Part shown: piece after piece, positions 17,616 to 26,656 of the stretch
Layout of the letters: the number at the start of each line of letters is the position of its first letter
Position numbering within the stretch: the stretch's first letter is position 1
Assembly: GCA_947455465.1 (NCBI GenBank)
Contig: CANGNS010000017.1
Location: 21,361 to 85,360 of the forward strand
Length of the DNA stretch: 64,000 nt
Source of the DNA: Comamonadaceae bacterium
Lineage (GTDB): Bacteria; Pseudomonadota; Gammaproteobacteria; Burkholderiales; Burkholderiaceae_C
Direction of reading: 5' to 3'
Program-made: the position numbers and the translations under genes
Notes under the pieces: generated by a model
Seen by the model: the letters and a program-made list of their open reading frames with translations, nothing else
What the model was told of the DNA's origin: nothing
Databases searched by the model: none

Positions 17616-19568
17616 ATGATTCCTGAAATCGGACACTTTTCCCTTTGGCTGGCCCTGGGGATCGCCTTGGTGATGGGCGCTGTGCCTCTGGCCGGTGCGC
17701 AAAGCGGGCGCGCCGACTGGATGGCCCTGGCCCGTCCGCTGGCCTATGCCTTGTTTTTCTGCGTGGCCCTGGCTTTTGGCTGCCTGGTCAGCGCCTTTGT
17801 CAACCACGACTTTTCGGTGGCCTATGTGGTGTCCAACTCCAACACGGCTTTGCCCTTGCAGTACCGCATAGCCGGGGTGTGGGGCGGGCATGAGGGCTCC
17901 TTGCTGCTGTGGGTGCAAATGCTGGCCCTGTGGACCGTGGCGGTGGCGCTTTTTAGCCGGCACCTGCCGCAGGCCGTGGCGGCGCGCATTTTGGCGGTGA
18001 TGGGGTTGGTGGCGGTGGGCTTTTTGCTCTTTATGCTGCTCACCTCCAACCCCTTTGACCGCCTCTTCCCCGCTGCCCTGGAAGGGCGCGACCTCAACCC
18101 CTTGCTGCAAGACCCTGGCATGGTCATCCACCCGCCCATGCTGTACATGGGCTACGTGGGCTTTTCGGTGGCATTTGCATTTGCCATTGCCGCCTTGATT
18201 GGTGGCAACTTAGACGCGCACTGGGCGCGCTGGACCCGCCCCTGGACCACGGTGGCGTGGATGTTTTTAACCATCGGCATCGCGCTGGGTAGCTCCTGGG
18301 CGTATTACGAGCTGGGCTGGGGCGGCTGGTGGTTTTGGGACCCGGTGGAAAACGCCTCGCTCATGCCCTGGCTGTTGGGCACGGCCCTGATCCATTCGCT
18401 GGCCGTGACCGAAAAGCGCAACAGCTTTAAGTCTTGGACCGTCTTGCTGGCCATCCTGGCGTTTTCTTTTTCGCTCCTGGGGACGTTTTTGGTCCGCTCC
18501 GGCGTGTTGTCCTCGGTCCATGCGTTTGCCACGGACCCCACCCGCGGCCAGTTTATTTTGGCGTTTTTGGCGGTGGTGATTGGCGGCTCTTTTTCCCTGT
18601 ACGCCTGGCGCGCGCCGGACGTGGGCATTGGCAAGCGCTTTGGCCTGTGGTCTAAAGAGTCCAGCTTGCTGGCCAATAACGTGCTGCTGCTGGTGGCCGC
18701 GCTGGCCGTCATGCTGGGCACTTTGTACCCGCTGGTGCTCGATGCCCTGGGCCTGGGCAAGATTTCCGTCGGCCCACCGTACTTTGACGCGGTGTTTATG
18801 CCGCTGATGGCGCCCACGGTGTTCCTGATGGGTATTGGCCCCTTGGCACGCTGGAAAGATGCGCAGCTGCCCGCCCTGGCCTTGCGCCTGCGCTGGGCGG
18901 CGGGTGTGGCGGTGCTGGCGGCGCTCTTGACCGGCTGGCTGGCCGGTGAGGTGCGGCCTGTCTCCACCCTGGGTTTGGTGATGGCGTTTTGGATCATGGG
19001 CTCGGTAGCGACCGATTTGTGGGGCCGCATGCATCCGCAGGGTACCGATTGGGCCCATGCCGGTGCGCGTTTGCGCCAAGTGCCGCGCGCGCTGGCCGGC
19101 ATGATGGTGGCGCACCTGGGTATCGCTGTGTTTTGTATTGGCATAGTTATGGTCAAGACCTACGAGGTCGAGAGCGATGTCAAGATGTCCGTGGGCGATA
19201 CCACCACGGTGCGTGGCTACACCTTCCGCTTTGACGGCATCAAAGAACTGCAGGGCCCCAACTATGTGGCAGCGCAAGGGCAGATGCAGGTCAGCAAAGA
19301 CGGCCGCCCTGTGGCCACCTTGCGCCCCGAAAAACGCATTTACCGCGTGCAACAAAACCCCATGACCGAGGCCGCCATCGACGCAGGCCTGACCCGTGAC
19401 TTGTACGTCTCCCTGGGCGAAGCGGTCGACGGTGGGGCCTGGATTGTGCGGGTCTACGTCAAGCCTTTTATCAACTGGATCTGGGGCGGCTGCCTGTTGA
19501 TGGCGCTGGGTGGTTTGCTGGCTGTCTCGGACCGGCGTTACCGCCGTGGCCAGGGGGTGGCGCCATGA
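17616..19568 (+). CDS. ccmF: CcmF, cytochrome c haem lyase subunit
   Basis: This is 650 residues with many membrane helices. The WWD haem-handling motif is GWGGWWFWDPVENASLMPW, followed by conserved histidines. CcmF reduces and transfers haem from CcmE to the thiols of apocytochrome c with CcmH and CcmI. It starts two bases after the ccmE stop, and ends with a four-base overlap with the next gene. Length is normal for the family. Confidence 0.96.
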   Translation: MIPEIGHFSLWLALGIALVMGAVPLAGAQSGRADWMALARPLAYALFFCVALAFGCLVSAFVNHDFSVAYVVSNSNTALPLQYRIAGVWGGHEGSLLLWVQMLALWTVAVALFSRHLPQAVAARILAVMGLVAVGFLLFMLLTSNPFDRLFPAALEGRDLNPLLQDPGMVIHPPMLYMGYVGFSVAFAFAIAALIGGNLDAHWARWTRPWTTVAWMFLTIGIALGSSWAYYELGWGGWWFWDPVENASLMPWLLGTALIHSLAVTEKRNSFKSWTVLLAILAFSFSLLGTFLVRSGVLSSVHAFATDPTRGQFILAFLAVVIGGSFSLYAWRAPDVGIGKRFGLWSKESSLLANNVLLLVAALAVMLGTLYPLVLDALGLGKISVGPPYFDAVFMPLMAPTVFLMGIGPLARWKDAQLPALALRLRWAAGVAVLAALLTGWLAGEVRPVSTLGLVMAFWIMGSVATDLWGRMHPQGTDWAHAGARLRQVPRALAGMMVAHLGIAVFCIGIVMVKTYEVESDVKMSVGDTTTVRGYTFRFDGIKELQGPNYVAAQGQMQVSKDGRPVATLRPEKRIYRVQQNPMTEAAIDAGLTRDLYVSLGEAVDGGAWIVRVYVKPFINWIWGGCLLMALGGLLAVSDRRYRRGQGVAP

Positions 19569-20095
19569 GGCATATGCGCTATCTGGTGCCTTTGGGCATC
19601 TTGCTGGTCTTGTTGTATTTTCTGCGCGCCGGCCTGAGCCTGAACCCGCGCGAGGTGCCTTCGCCCTTGATCGGCAAACCCGCGCCCGCGTTTTCGCTGG
19701 CCCGTCTGGACCAGCCTGCCGTGCGCATTGCCAAAGAAGACTTGCGCGGCAAGGTGTGGATCTTGAACGTCTGGGCCTCCTGGTGCGTGGCCTGCCGCCA
19801 AGAGCATCCGCTGCTGGTAGCCTATTCCAAGCAAGCCCAAGTGCCGATTTATGGCCTGAACTACAAAGACGAACCGGCCGCGGGCCTCAAATGGCTGGCG
19901 GATTTTGGCAACCCCTACACCGCTTCGCTGGCGGACCGCGACGGGCGCGTGGGCATCGACTTTGGCGTCTACGGCGTGCCCGAGACCTTCGTTATCGACG
20001 GCGAAGGCGTGATCCGCTACAAACACATCGGCCCGCTCACCCCCGAGGTGCTGCGCGACACCATAGACCCTTTGCTCAAACAACTCCATGGCTGA
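19565..20095 (+). CDS. ccmG: CcmG/DsbE thiol:disulfide interchange protein
   Basis: This 176-residue protein is membrane-anchored by an N-terminal helix (about 5-22) with a periplasmic thioredoxin fold. The active site is WCVAC (Cys74, Cys77), and the conserved cis-Pro strand GVPETFVID is present. It keeps apocytochrome haem-binding cysteines reduced before haem attachment. Overlaps: four bases with ccmF, eight with ccmH. Confidence 0.95.
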   Translation: MRHMRYLVPLGILLVLLYFLRAGLSLNPREVPSPLIGKPAPAFSLARLDQPAVRIAKEDLRGKVWILNVWASWCVACRQEHPLLVAYSKQAQVPIYGLNYKDEPAAGLKWLADFGNPYTASLADRDGRVGIDFGVYGVPETFVIDGEGVIRYKHIGPLTPEVLRDTIDPLLKQLHG

Positions 20096-20579
20096 TACAC
20101 GTTTTGCAGGCTCTGGGTGGCGCGCGCTGGTGCTGAGCGCCCTATTGGCGTGCGCCGTGGGCGCCGCGCTGGCCAATGAAGCGGCCCCCGCCAGTGCCGA
20201 CCCGGTGCTCGAGGCGCGTGTGATGAAGCTCTCTAGCGAGCTGCGCTGCCTGGTCTGCCAAAACCAGACCATCGCCGATTCCCATGCCGAACTGGCCGTG
20301 GACCTGCGCCGCCAGGTGCGCGAGATGCTGCAAGCAGGCCAGTCTGACCAGCAAGTGATCGACTTCATGACCGCGCGCTACGGCGACTTTGTGCTCTACC
20401 GCCCGCCCTTCAAACCTTTGACAGCTTTGCTCTGGGTGGGGCCTGCCGTGATGGTTGTGGCTGGACTGGGAACGCTTTTTGTCGTGCTGCGCAGGCGCAG
20501 CCGCTTGGCGGACTCGGCCTTCGAAGCCGATAGCGCCGATGGTGGCGACGACGCACCCAACGACCCGCACCTCTCCTGA
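20088..20579 (+). CDS. ccmH: CcmH, cytochrome c maturation thiol-oxidoreductase
   Basis: This is 163 residues: signal peptide (about 1-29), a short periplasmic helical domain with the LRCLVCQNQ motif (Cys54, Cys57), and a C-terminal membrane helix (about 107-128). It works with CcmG to handle the CXXCH thiols. It is the short CcmH form; the TPR part is a separate gene, ccmI, downstream. The start lies within the 3' end of ccmG. Confidence 0.95.
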   Translation: MADTRFAGSGWRALVLSALLACAVGAALANEAAPASADPVLEARVMKLSSELRCLVCQNQTIADSHAELAVDLRRQVREMLQAGQSDQQVIDFMTARYGDFVLYRPPFKPLTALLWVGPAVMVVAGLGTLFVVLRRRSRLADSAFEADSADGGDDAPNDPHLS

Positions 20580-20589
20580 GACCGCCTCC

Positions 20590-21774
20590 ATGACCGACGC
20601 TTTGCACCACCTTGTTTCTCCCTTTAAGCGCCAACTGGCGGCGCTGGCCGACCAGCATGCCGCCGGTGCACTAAGCCAGGCGCAGTGGGATGCGCAGCGC
20701 ATCGCGCTGGAGCGCCGCCTGCTCGATCTGTTGCTGCACGACACCGACACGCCCGAGGCTGCGGCCGGTGCTGCGCCGTCTTGGCGTTTGATGGCCGGTT
20801 TGGCGCTGGTGGTGGTGGCCATCGCGGCGGCAGGCTACGCCTTTAATGCGTCGCGCGGCCCCTTGGCGGGCGAGTCCGAAGGCGCCGACCAGGGCCCCAA
20901 CTCGGCCCAGGTGGTCGCCATGGTGGAACAACTGGCCCAGCGCCTCAAAAGCAATCCGCAAGATGCCGACGGTTGGGCCATGCTGGCGCGCTCTTACAGC
21001 GTGATGGAGCGCAACGACGAGGCCTTGGCGGCCTACCAAAAAGCCATCGCGCTGCGCAAAGACGACCCGGGCCTGCTGGTCGATTACGCCGACGCCCTGG
21101 CCGTGAAAAACCAGCACAGCCTGCAAGGCGAGCCCATGGCGTTGGTGCAGCGGGCGCTGGCGATCAACCCCGACCATATCAAAGGCCTGGCCTTGGCGGG
21201 CACCGACGCTTTTGTGCGCAAAGACTTTGCCAAGGCCGTGAAATACTGGGAGCGGATCGAGCAAATCGGCGCACCCGAAAGCGTGCTGGTGCAGCGCGTG
21301 GTGGCCAGCTTGCAAGAAGCCCGCAAGTTGGCCGGCCTGCCGCCGTCTGCCAGCACCGCGCAAGCCCTTGCCGCCCCGCCGGCTGCGCCTAGCCAAGCCT
21401 CGCAGCCCGCAGCTCCCGGTGCGCCGGCAGCATCGATCAGCGGCACCGTCAGCCTGTCGCCCGCTGTGCGCGCCCAGGTCAGCCCCGAGGACACGGTATT
21501 TATCTTCGCCAAAGCCGCCGTCAATGGCCGCATGCCTTTGGCCGCCGAGCGCAAGCAAGTTAAAGACCTGCCTTACACCTTCACCCTGGATGACAGCAAA
21601 GCCATGTCGCCAGCGGCGCTGCTCTTGGGCGCCGGGCAAATCATCGTCAGCGCTCGCGTGAGCAAAAGCGGCAACCCCATGGCCCAGCCGGGCGACCTGA
21701 GCGGCCAGTCAGGGCCGGTGGCTTTGGGTGCGCGCAACATCCGCCTGGAAATCAAAGACGCGGTGGCGCCTTAA
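20590..21774 (+). CDS. ccmI: CcmI/CycH, apocytochrome c chaperone with TPR domain
   Basis: This is 394 residues from ATG 20590, ten bases after the ccmH stop; the longer frame upstream is antisense-free but inside ccmH. The N-terminal cytoplasmic helix carries LSQAQWDAQRIALERRLLDLL, split here by a membrane helix at about residues 64-82. A TPR region (about 100-250) and a C-terminal Ig-like CcmI domain (from about 280, SISGTVSLS) follow. It binds the C-terminal helix of apocytochromes c and hands them to the haem lyase. It is the last gene of the ccm operon; the next gene is convergent, with only five bases between stops and no terminator hairpin seen. Confidence 0.9.
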   Translation: MTDALHHLVSPFKRQLAALADQHAAGALSQAQWDAQRIALERRLLDLLLHDTDTPEAAAGAAPSWRLMAGLALVVVAIAAAGYAFNASRGPLAGESEGADQGPNSAQVVAMVEQLAQRLKSNPQDADGWAMLARSYSVMERNDEALAAYQKAIALRKDDPGLLVDYADALAVKNQHSLQGEPMALVQRALAINPDHIKGLALAGTDAFVRKDFAKAVKYWERIEQIGAPESVLVQRVVASLQEARKLAGLPPSASTAQALAAPPAAPSQASQPAAPGAPAASISGTVSLSPAVRAQVSPEDTVFIFAKAAVNGRMPLAAERKQVKDLPYTFTLDDSKAMSPAALLLGAGQIIVSARVSKSGNPMAQPGDLSGQSGPVALGARNIRLEIKDAVAP

Positions 21775-21779
21775 GTCGT

Positions 21780-22256
21780 TTAACCCAGGTGCTGCACGCC
21801 TTCAAAAAAGGCTGCCGTCAGCACGATGTAGCGCAAGAATTTGCCGATCAACATATAGATTGTGCAGCGCCAAAACGGCATGTGCAGCCAACCGGCCACG
21901 CTGCACAAAGGATCGCCGATGACCGGCAGCCAGCCTAAGAGACAGGCCTTGGGCCCCATTTTTTCCAGCCAGCGCAGCGCGCGGTTTTCGGTGCTGCTTG
22001 GCAGGCTGCGGCTGGCCACGCGCCGGGCCGCGCGGCCCATGGCGTAGTCCAGCACGCCGCCCAAGGTGTTGCCCACCGTGGCCACCGCAATCACGGGCCA
22101 GTACTGCGCCGGGTTCAGGTGAATGACGCCCAGCACCGCAGGCTCTGAGCCCATCGGCAGCAGGGTGGCCGACAAGAAAGAAATCACCAACACCGTGGAC
22201 AGGCCGTAGGCGGGCAGGGCCAATATATCCAGCAGTGATTGCATCCAGACTTCCAT
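21780..22256 (-). CDS. YqaA-type small DedA/VTT-like membrane protein
   Basis: This is 158 residues with about four hydrophobic segments. The features SATLLPMGSEPAVLG and the Gly-rich NTLGGVLDYAMGR, followed by GDPLCSVAGWLHMPF, match the YqaA family (SNARE-associated/VTT fold), inner-membrane proteins with a poorly defined transport or lipid-scrambling role. An internal ATG at 22244 has a better upstream GGAAG and may be the true start. It is convergent with ccmI and divergent from dusB, and not obviously linked to either. Confidence 0.8.
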   Translation of the reverse strand: MEVWMQSLLDILALPAYGLSTVLVISFLSATLLPMGSEPAVLGVIHLNPAQYWPVIAVATVGNTLGGVLDYAMGRAARRVASRSLPSSTENRALRWLEKMGPKACLLGWLPVIGDPLCSVAGWLHMPFWRCTIYMLIGKFLRYIVLTAAFFEGVQHLG

Positions 22257-22304
22257 GGTCAGGGCAGTATAGGCAGAGCGTAAGGTGCTGAAATAATAGG
22301 CAGA

Positions 22305-22310
22305 TACAAT
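22305..22310 (+). promoter_or_regulatory. Candidate -10 box for the dusB-fis-purH operon
   Basis: TACAAT lies 67 bp before the dusB start in an AT-richer patch, with no good -35 hexamer 17 bp upstream. A nine-base direct repeat ATAGGCAGA occurs at 22269-22277 and 22296-22304, the second abutting the -10. Assignment is by motif only. Confidence 0.4.
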
Positions 22311-22325
22311 GCCCCTCCCTGCGCG

Positions 22326-22337
22326 GGTCTATAGACC
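22326..22337. repeat. Perfect 12-bp palindrome in the dusB leader
   Basis: GGTCTATAGACC is a perfect palindrome located about 10-20 bases after the likely transcription start of dusB-fis-purH and 40 bases before the dusB ATG. It could be an operator or a short RNA hairpin. No known family site is assigned. Confidence 0.4.
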
Positions 22338-22377
22338 GCAGCAGGGCCCGCCCGACTCCCCACCCGTCTTTTTACCC

Positions 22378-23475
22378 ATGCAAATCGGCCCTTTCCCCTT
22401 GGCAAACCCGGTGTTTGTCGCGCCCATGGCGGGTGTGACTGACCGGCCGTTTCGCCAGTTGTGTAAGCGCCTGGGGGCGGGCTATGCGGTGAGCGAGATG
22501 GTCACCTCGCGCCGCGATTTATGGGATTCGCTCAAGACTTCGCGCCGCGCCAACCACGAGGGTGAGCCCGGCCCCATCGCTGTACAAATTGCCGGCACCG
22601 ACGCGCCCATGATGGCGCAGGCGGCGCAGTACAACATCGAACGCGGCGCGCAAATCATCGACATCAATATGGGCTGCCCGGCCAAAAAAGTGTGCAACAA
22701 ATGGGCGGGCTCGGCGCTGATGCAAGACGAGGCGCTGGCGCTGCAAATCATCGAGGCCGTCGTGGCCGCCTGTGCCGCGCACAGCGTGCCGGTCACCCTC
22801 AAAATGCGCACCGGCTGGTGCCAAAGCCAGCAAAACGCGCTGTCTATCGCCTTGGCCGCGCAGGCGGCGGGTGTGGCCATGGTCACCATCCACGGCCGCA
22901 CGCGCGAGCAGGGCTACCGCGGCCAAGCGCGCTACGACACGATTGCGGCGGTCAAAGCGGCACTGCATATTCCCGTGGTCGCCAATGGCGACATCGACAG
23001 CCCCTACAAAGCGCGCCAGGTACTGGCCGCTACCGGCGCAGACGCCATCATGGTGGGGCGCGCCGCCCAGGGCCGGCCCTGGATTTTTCGCGAGATCACG
23101 CATTTTTTGCAGACTGGCACGCTGCTGGCGCCGCCCTTGGTGCAAGAGCTGCGCCGCTGGCTGCTGGAGCACCTGGAGGACCACTACAGCCTCTATGGCG
23201 AGTACACCGGCGTGCGCAGTGCGCGCAAGCACATCGCCTGGTATCTGCGCAGCCTGCCCGGCGGCGAGGACTTTCGCCGTGCCCTCAATGGTCTGGAGAG
23301 CAGCGCCGCGCAAACGGCTGCCGTAGGCCAGTACCTGGGCCAACTGAGCCACCAGATGGACCGCCTACCGGCGGCCTATGACACCCAAGGACGGCGCCTG
23401 GATGCGCCCTTAGACAGCGAGAAAGAAGAGACCCCCATGAACTCCCTCAGTGAGCGCGCCAGCCATGAGCAATAA
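22378..23475 (+). CDS. dusB: tRNA-dihydrouridine synthase B
   Basis: This is 365 residues from ATG 22378, chosen because the conserved N terminus IGPFPLANPVFVAPMAGVTD follows; an upstream ATG (22309) overlaps the candidate promoter. It is a TIM-barrel flavoenzyme reducing uridines in the tRNA D-loop with FMN. Seen: the PMAGVTDRPFR FMN-binding strand, the catalytic Cys in NMGCPAKKVCNK, HGRTREQGY, and GDIDSP/MVGRAAQGRPW for phosphate binding. fis starts 11 bases before its stop, the widespread dusB-fis arrangement. Confidence 0.95.
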   Translation: MQIGPFPLANPVFVAPMAGVTDRPFRQLCKRLGAGYAVSEMVTSRRDLWDSLKTSRRANHEGEPGPIAVQIAGTDAPMMAQAAQYNIERGAQIIDINMGCPAKKVCNKWAGSALMQDEALALQIIEAVVAACAAHSVPVTLKMRTGWCQSQQNALSIALAAQAAGVAMVTIHGRTREQGYRGQARYDTIAAVKAALHIPVVANGDIDSPYKARQVLAATGADAIMVGRAAQGRPWIFREITHFLQTGTLLAPPLVQELRRWLLEHLEDHYSLYGEYTGVRSARKHIAWYLRSLPGGEDFRRALNGLESSAAQTAAVGQYLGQLSHQMDRLPAAYDTQGRRLDAPLDSEKEETPMNSLSERASHEQ

Positions 23476-23698
23476 CAAACTAGATGAATGCGTGCGCGCC
23501 AGCCTGGAAGCCTATTTGCGCGACCTGGACGGCCTGGAGCCCCACGGCATGCATGACATGCTGGTGCGTGCCGTCGAAAAACCCTTGCTCGAAGTGGTGA
23601 TGGTCGCCGCCGCCAATAACCAGTCCAAGGCCGCCCAGTGGCTTGGGCTCAATCGCAATACCTTGCGCAAAAAACTTGTGGAACACCATCTTTTATGA
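23465..23698 (+). CDS. fis: Fis-family DNA-binding protein
   Basis: This is 77 residues from ATG 23465. The C-terminal helix-turn-helix reads [20 protein letters not shown], and the helical core [10 protein letters not shown] precedes it. In betaproteobacteria Fis is a small nucleoid-associated regulator and DNA-bending protein. Translation is probably coupled to dusB through an 11-base overlap, and its stop overlaps the purH start by four bases (ATGA). Confidence 0.93.
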   Translation: MSNNKLDECVRASLEAYLRDLDGLEPHGMHDMLVRAVEKPLLEVVMVAAANNQSKAAQWLGLNRNTLRKKLVEHHLL

Positions 23699-25284
23699 AC
23701 GCTTTGCTTTCCGTCTCTGACAAAACCGGCGTCCTCGATCTGGCGCGCGCGCTGCATGCCCTGGGCATCCGCTTGCTCTCCACCGGCGGCACAGCCAAGC
23801 TGCTGGCCGACCATGGCCTGCCGGTGACCGAGGTGGCCGAGATGACCGGCTTTCCCGAAATGCTGGACGGGCGCGTCAAAACCCTGCACCCCAAAGTGCA
23901 CGGCGGCCTGCTGGCCCGGCGCGATGTGCCTGCGCACATGCAAGCGCTGGCCGACCATGGCATCGACACCATCGACCTGCTGGTGGTTAACCTCTATCCC
24001 TTCGAGGCCACCGTGGCCCGGCCCGGCTGCACCTTGGAAGAGGCCATCGAAAACATCGACATCGGCGGCCCGGCCATGGTGCGCAGCGCCGCCAAAAACT
24101 GGAAAGACGTGGCCGTGCTCACCGACGCCAGCCAGTACGAAACCGTGATTGCCGAGCTGCAAACCCAGGGCGCGGTCAGCAGCACGACCAAGTTTGCCTT
24201 GTCGGTGGCGGCGTTTAACCGCATCAGCCAGTACGACGGCGCCATCAGCGACTACCTCTCCTCGGTGCAGCCCGATGGCACTTTGGCTGCCTTTCCCGGC
24301 CAGACCAATGGCCGCTTCGTGAAGTTGCAAGACCTGCGTTACGGCGAAAACCCGCACCAGCACGCCGCCTTTTACCGCGATATGTACCCTGCGCCGGGCT
24401 CCCTGGTCACGGCGCAGCAGCTGCAAGGCAAAGAGCTGAGCTACAACAATATTGCCGATGCCGACGCCGCTTGGGAATGCGTCAAAAGCTTTGACACGCC
24501 GGCCTGCGTCATCGTCAAGCATGCCAACCCGTGCGGCGTGGCCGTGGCCCACGACGCCAGCAGCGCCTACGCCAAAGCCTTTAGCACCGACCCGACATCG
24601 GCTTTTGGCGGCATCATCGCCTTTAACTGCGAGCTCGACGGCGCCACCGCCCAGCATGTCAGCGCCCAGTTTGTCGAAGTGCTGATGGCACCGTCCTTCA
24701 GCCCCGAGGCGCTACAGACCTTGGCCCTCAAACCCAACGTGCGCGTGCTGCAAATAGCCTTGCCCTACGCCTTGGGCGGCGCAGCGCGCGGCACCAGCGC
24801 CTGGGACCTGGGGCGCAATGCAGTGGATGTCAAACGCATAGGCTCAGGCCTTTTGATGCAGACCGCCGACAACCACGAACTTACGCTGGCCGATATGCAG
24901 GTGGTCACCCAGGTGCAGCCCACCGCAGCCCAGTTGCAAGACCTGCTGTTTGCCTGGAAGGTGGCCAAGTACGTCAAGTCCAACGCCATCGTGTTTTGCA
25001 AAGACGGCATGACCATGGGCGTGGGCGCGGGCCAAATGAGCCGGCTCGACTCGGCCCGCATCGCCAGCATCAAAGCCGGCCACGCCGGCCTGACCCTGGC
25101 AGGCACCGTGGTGGCCAGCGACGCTTTCTTTCCCTTCCGTGATGGCCTCGATGTCGTGGTCGACGCCGGCGCTACCTGCATCATCCAGCCCGGCGGCAGC
25201 ATGCGCGACGACGAAGTCGTGCGCGCCGCCGATGAGCGCGGCGTGGCCATGGTGTACACCGGGGTGCGGCACTTTAGGCACTAG
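23695..25284 (+). CDS. purH: Bifunctional AICAR formyltransferase/IMP cyclohydrolase
   Basis: This 529-residue enzyme catalyses the last two steps of IMP synthesis. The N-terminal cyclohydrolase domain has the SVSDKTG start and STGGTAKLL. The C-terminal transformylase domain has the conserved KHANPCGVA region, where Lys and His act in catalysis, and [11 protein letters not shown] near the end. Start ATG 23695 overlaps the fis stop; the longer frame runs in fis. It ends 22 bp before a strong bidirectional terminator. Confidence 0.97.
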   Translation: MNALLSVSDKTGVLDLARALHALGIRLLSTGGTAKLLADHGLPVTEVAEMTGFPEMLDGRVKTLHPKVHGGLLARRDVPAHMQALADHGIDTIDLLVVNLYPFEATVARPGCTLEEAIENIDIGGPAMVRSAAKNWKDVAVLTDASQYETVIAELQTQGAVSSTTKFALSVAAFNRISQYDGAISDYLSSVQPDGTLAAFPGQTNGRFVKLQDLRYGENPHQHAAFYRDMYPAPGSLVTAQQLQGKELSYNNIADADAAWECVKSFDTPACVIVKHANPCGVAVAHDASSAYAKAFSTDPTSAFGGIIAFNCELDGATAQHVSAQFVEVLMAPSFSPEALQTLALKPNVRVLQIALPYALGGAARGTSAWDLGRNAVDVKRIGSGLLMQTADNHELTLADMQVVTQVQPTAAQLQDLLFAWKVAKYVKSNAIVFCKDGMTMGVGAGQMSRLDSARIASIKAGHAGLTLAGTVVASDAFFPFRDGLDVVVDAGATCIIQPGGSMRDDEVVRAADERGVAMVYTGVRHFRH

Positions 25285-25305
25285 GTCAGCGCCCCGCGCA
25301 CCAAC

Positions 25306-25334
25306 AAAAACGGCCCACCAGGGCCGTTTTTTTT
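25306..25334. terminator. Bidirectional intrinsic terminator between purH and hemL
   Basis: AAAACGGCCC and GGGCCGTTTT form a ten-pair stem around an ACCA loop, followed by a run of T on the plus strand and, read from the minus strand, by TTTTTG. It ends the dusB-fis-purH transcript and can equally end the convergent thiD-hemL transcript, whose stop codon is 18 bp away. Confidence 0.92.
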
Positions 25335-25351
25335 ACCTGCTCTAGCCGCAG

Positions 25352-26656
25352 TTACAAAGCCGACAGCACCTCGGCAGCGGCGGCCACGGTCTCGGCGATA
25401 TCGGCTTCGCTATGCGCGCCGCTCATAAAGCCTGCTTCGTACAAGGCCGGGGCAAAGTACACGCCGCGATCGAGCATGCCGTGGAACAAGGTGTTAAAGC
25501 GCTTGTTGTCGGTGCTGATGACTTTGGCATAGTTTTGCGGCAGCTCGGGGAAGAGGAAGAAGCCAAACATGCCGCCTTCGCTGTCGGTGCTAAAGGGCAC
25601 GCCCGCTTGGTCGGCCGCGCCCTGCAGGCCGCGCATCAGTGACTGGGTGCTGGCCGTGAGTTGCTCAAAAAAGCCGGGCTTGCTGATCTCGCGCAAGGTG
25701 GCCAGGCCGCAGGCGGTCGCCACCGGGTTGCCCGACAAGGTGCCAGCCTGGTACACGCCGCCCAGCGGTGCCAAATGCTCCATGACGGCGCGCTTACCGC
25801 CAAATGCGGCCAGCGGCATGCCCCCGCCGATGACTTTGCCCAGCACCGTGATGTCCGGCGCAAAGCCGGGCAGGTCGCGGGCGTAGACGCTTTGGGCGCT
25901 GCCCAGGGCCACGCGAAAACCGGTCATCACCTCGTCAAACACCAAGAGCGCGCCGTGCTGCGTGCACAGCTCGCGGGCGCGCTTGACAAAGGGCAGCGAG
26001 GCGCGCACAAAGTTCATATTGCCAGCGATGGGCTCGATCATCAGGCAGGCCAGGTCTTTGCCGTGCAGCGCAAAAGCCTCCTCGAGCTGCTGCAGGTTGT
26101 TGTACTCCAGCACCAGAGTGTGCTGCACCACTTCGGGCGGCACGCCGGCGCTGGTGGGGTTGCCCAAAGTGGCCAGGCCCGAGCCGGCTTTGACCAGCAG
26201 CGGATCGGCGTGGCCGTGGTAGCAGCCCTCGAACTTGATGAACTTGCTGCGGCCCGTGGCCCCGCGCGCCAGGCGGATGGCCGTCATGGCCGCCTCGGTG
26301 CCCGAGCTGACCAGGCGCACAATGTCCATGCTGGGCACGTGGCGCAAGATTTCTTCGGCCAGTTCGACCTCGCGCTCGGTCGGCGCGCCAAAAGAGAAGC
26401 CCTCGAGCAGCGCTTTTTGCACCGCTTCGAGCACCGCTGGGTGGCCGTGGCCCAAAATCATCGGGCCCCAGGAGCCGATGTAGTCGATATAGCGCTTGCC
26501 GTTGGCATCCCAAAAATGGGGGCCTTGGGCGCGGGACACAAAGCGCGGCGTACCGCCCACGGCTTTGAAGGCGCGCACCGGCGAGTTAACGCCACCGGGG
26601 ATGACGGCGGCGGCGCGTTGGAAGAGTTCGAGGTTGCGGTCAGTGGCGGGTTTCAT
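25352..26656 (-). CDS. hemL: Glutamate-1-semialdehyde 2,1-aminomutase
   Basis: This 434-residue PLP enzyme of the C5 tetrapyrrole pathway converts glutamate-1-semialdehyde to 5-aminolevulinate, the first committed haem precursor. Seen: the [11 protein letters not shown] start, [24 protein letters not shown], and the PLP-lysine motif [17 protein letters not shown] start at 26656 (MKPATDRN); the longer frame enters thiD. It overlaps the 3' end of thiD by 17 bases, so the two are co-transcribed. Haem supply is relevant to the 15-haem cluster elsewhere in the window, but no direct link is shown. Confidence 0.96.
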   Translation of the reverse strand: MKPATDRNLELFQRAAAVIPGGVNSPVRAFKAVGGTPRFVSRAQGPHFWDANGKRYIDYIGSWGPMILGHGHPAVLEAVQKALLEGFSFGAPTEREVELAEEILRHVPSMDIVRLVSSGTEAAMTAIRLARGATGRSKFIKFEGCYHGHADPLLVKAGSGLATLGNPTSAGVPPEVVQHTLVLEYNNLQQLEEAFALHGKDLACLMIEPIAGNMNFVRASLPFVKRARELCTQHGALLVFDEVMTGFRVALGSAQSVYARDLPGFAPDITVLGKVIGGGMPLAAFGGKRAVMEHLAPLGGVYQAGTLSGNPVATACGLATLREISKPGFFEQLTASTQSLMRGLQGAADQAGVPFSTDSEGGMFGFFLFPELPQNYAKVISTDNKRFNTLFHGMLDRGVYFAPALYEAGFMSGAHSEADIAETVAAAAEVLSAL

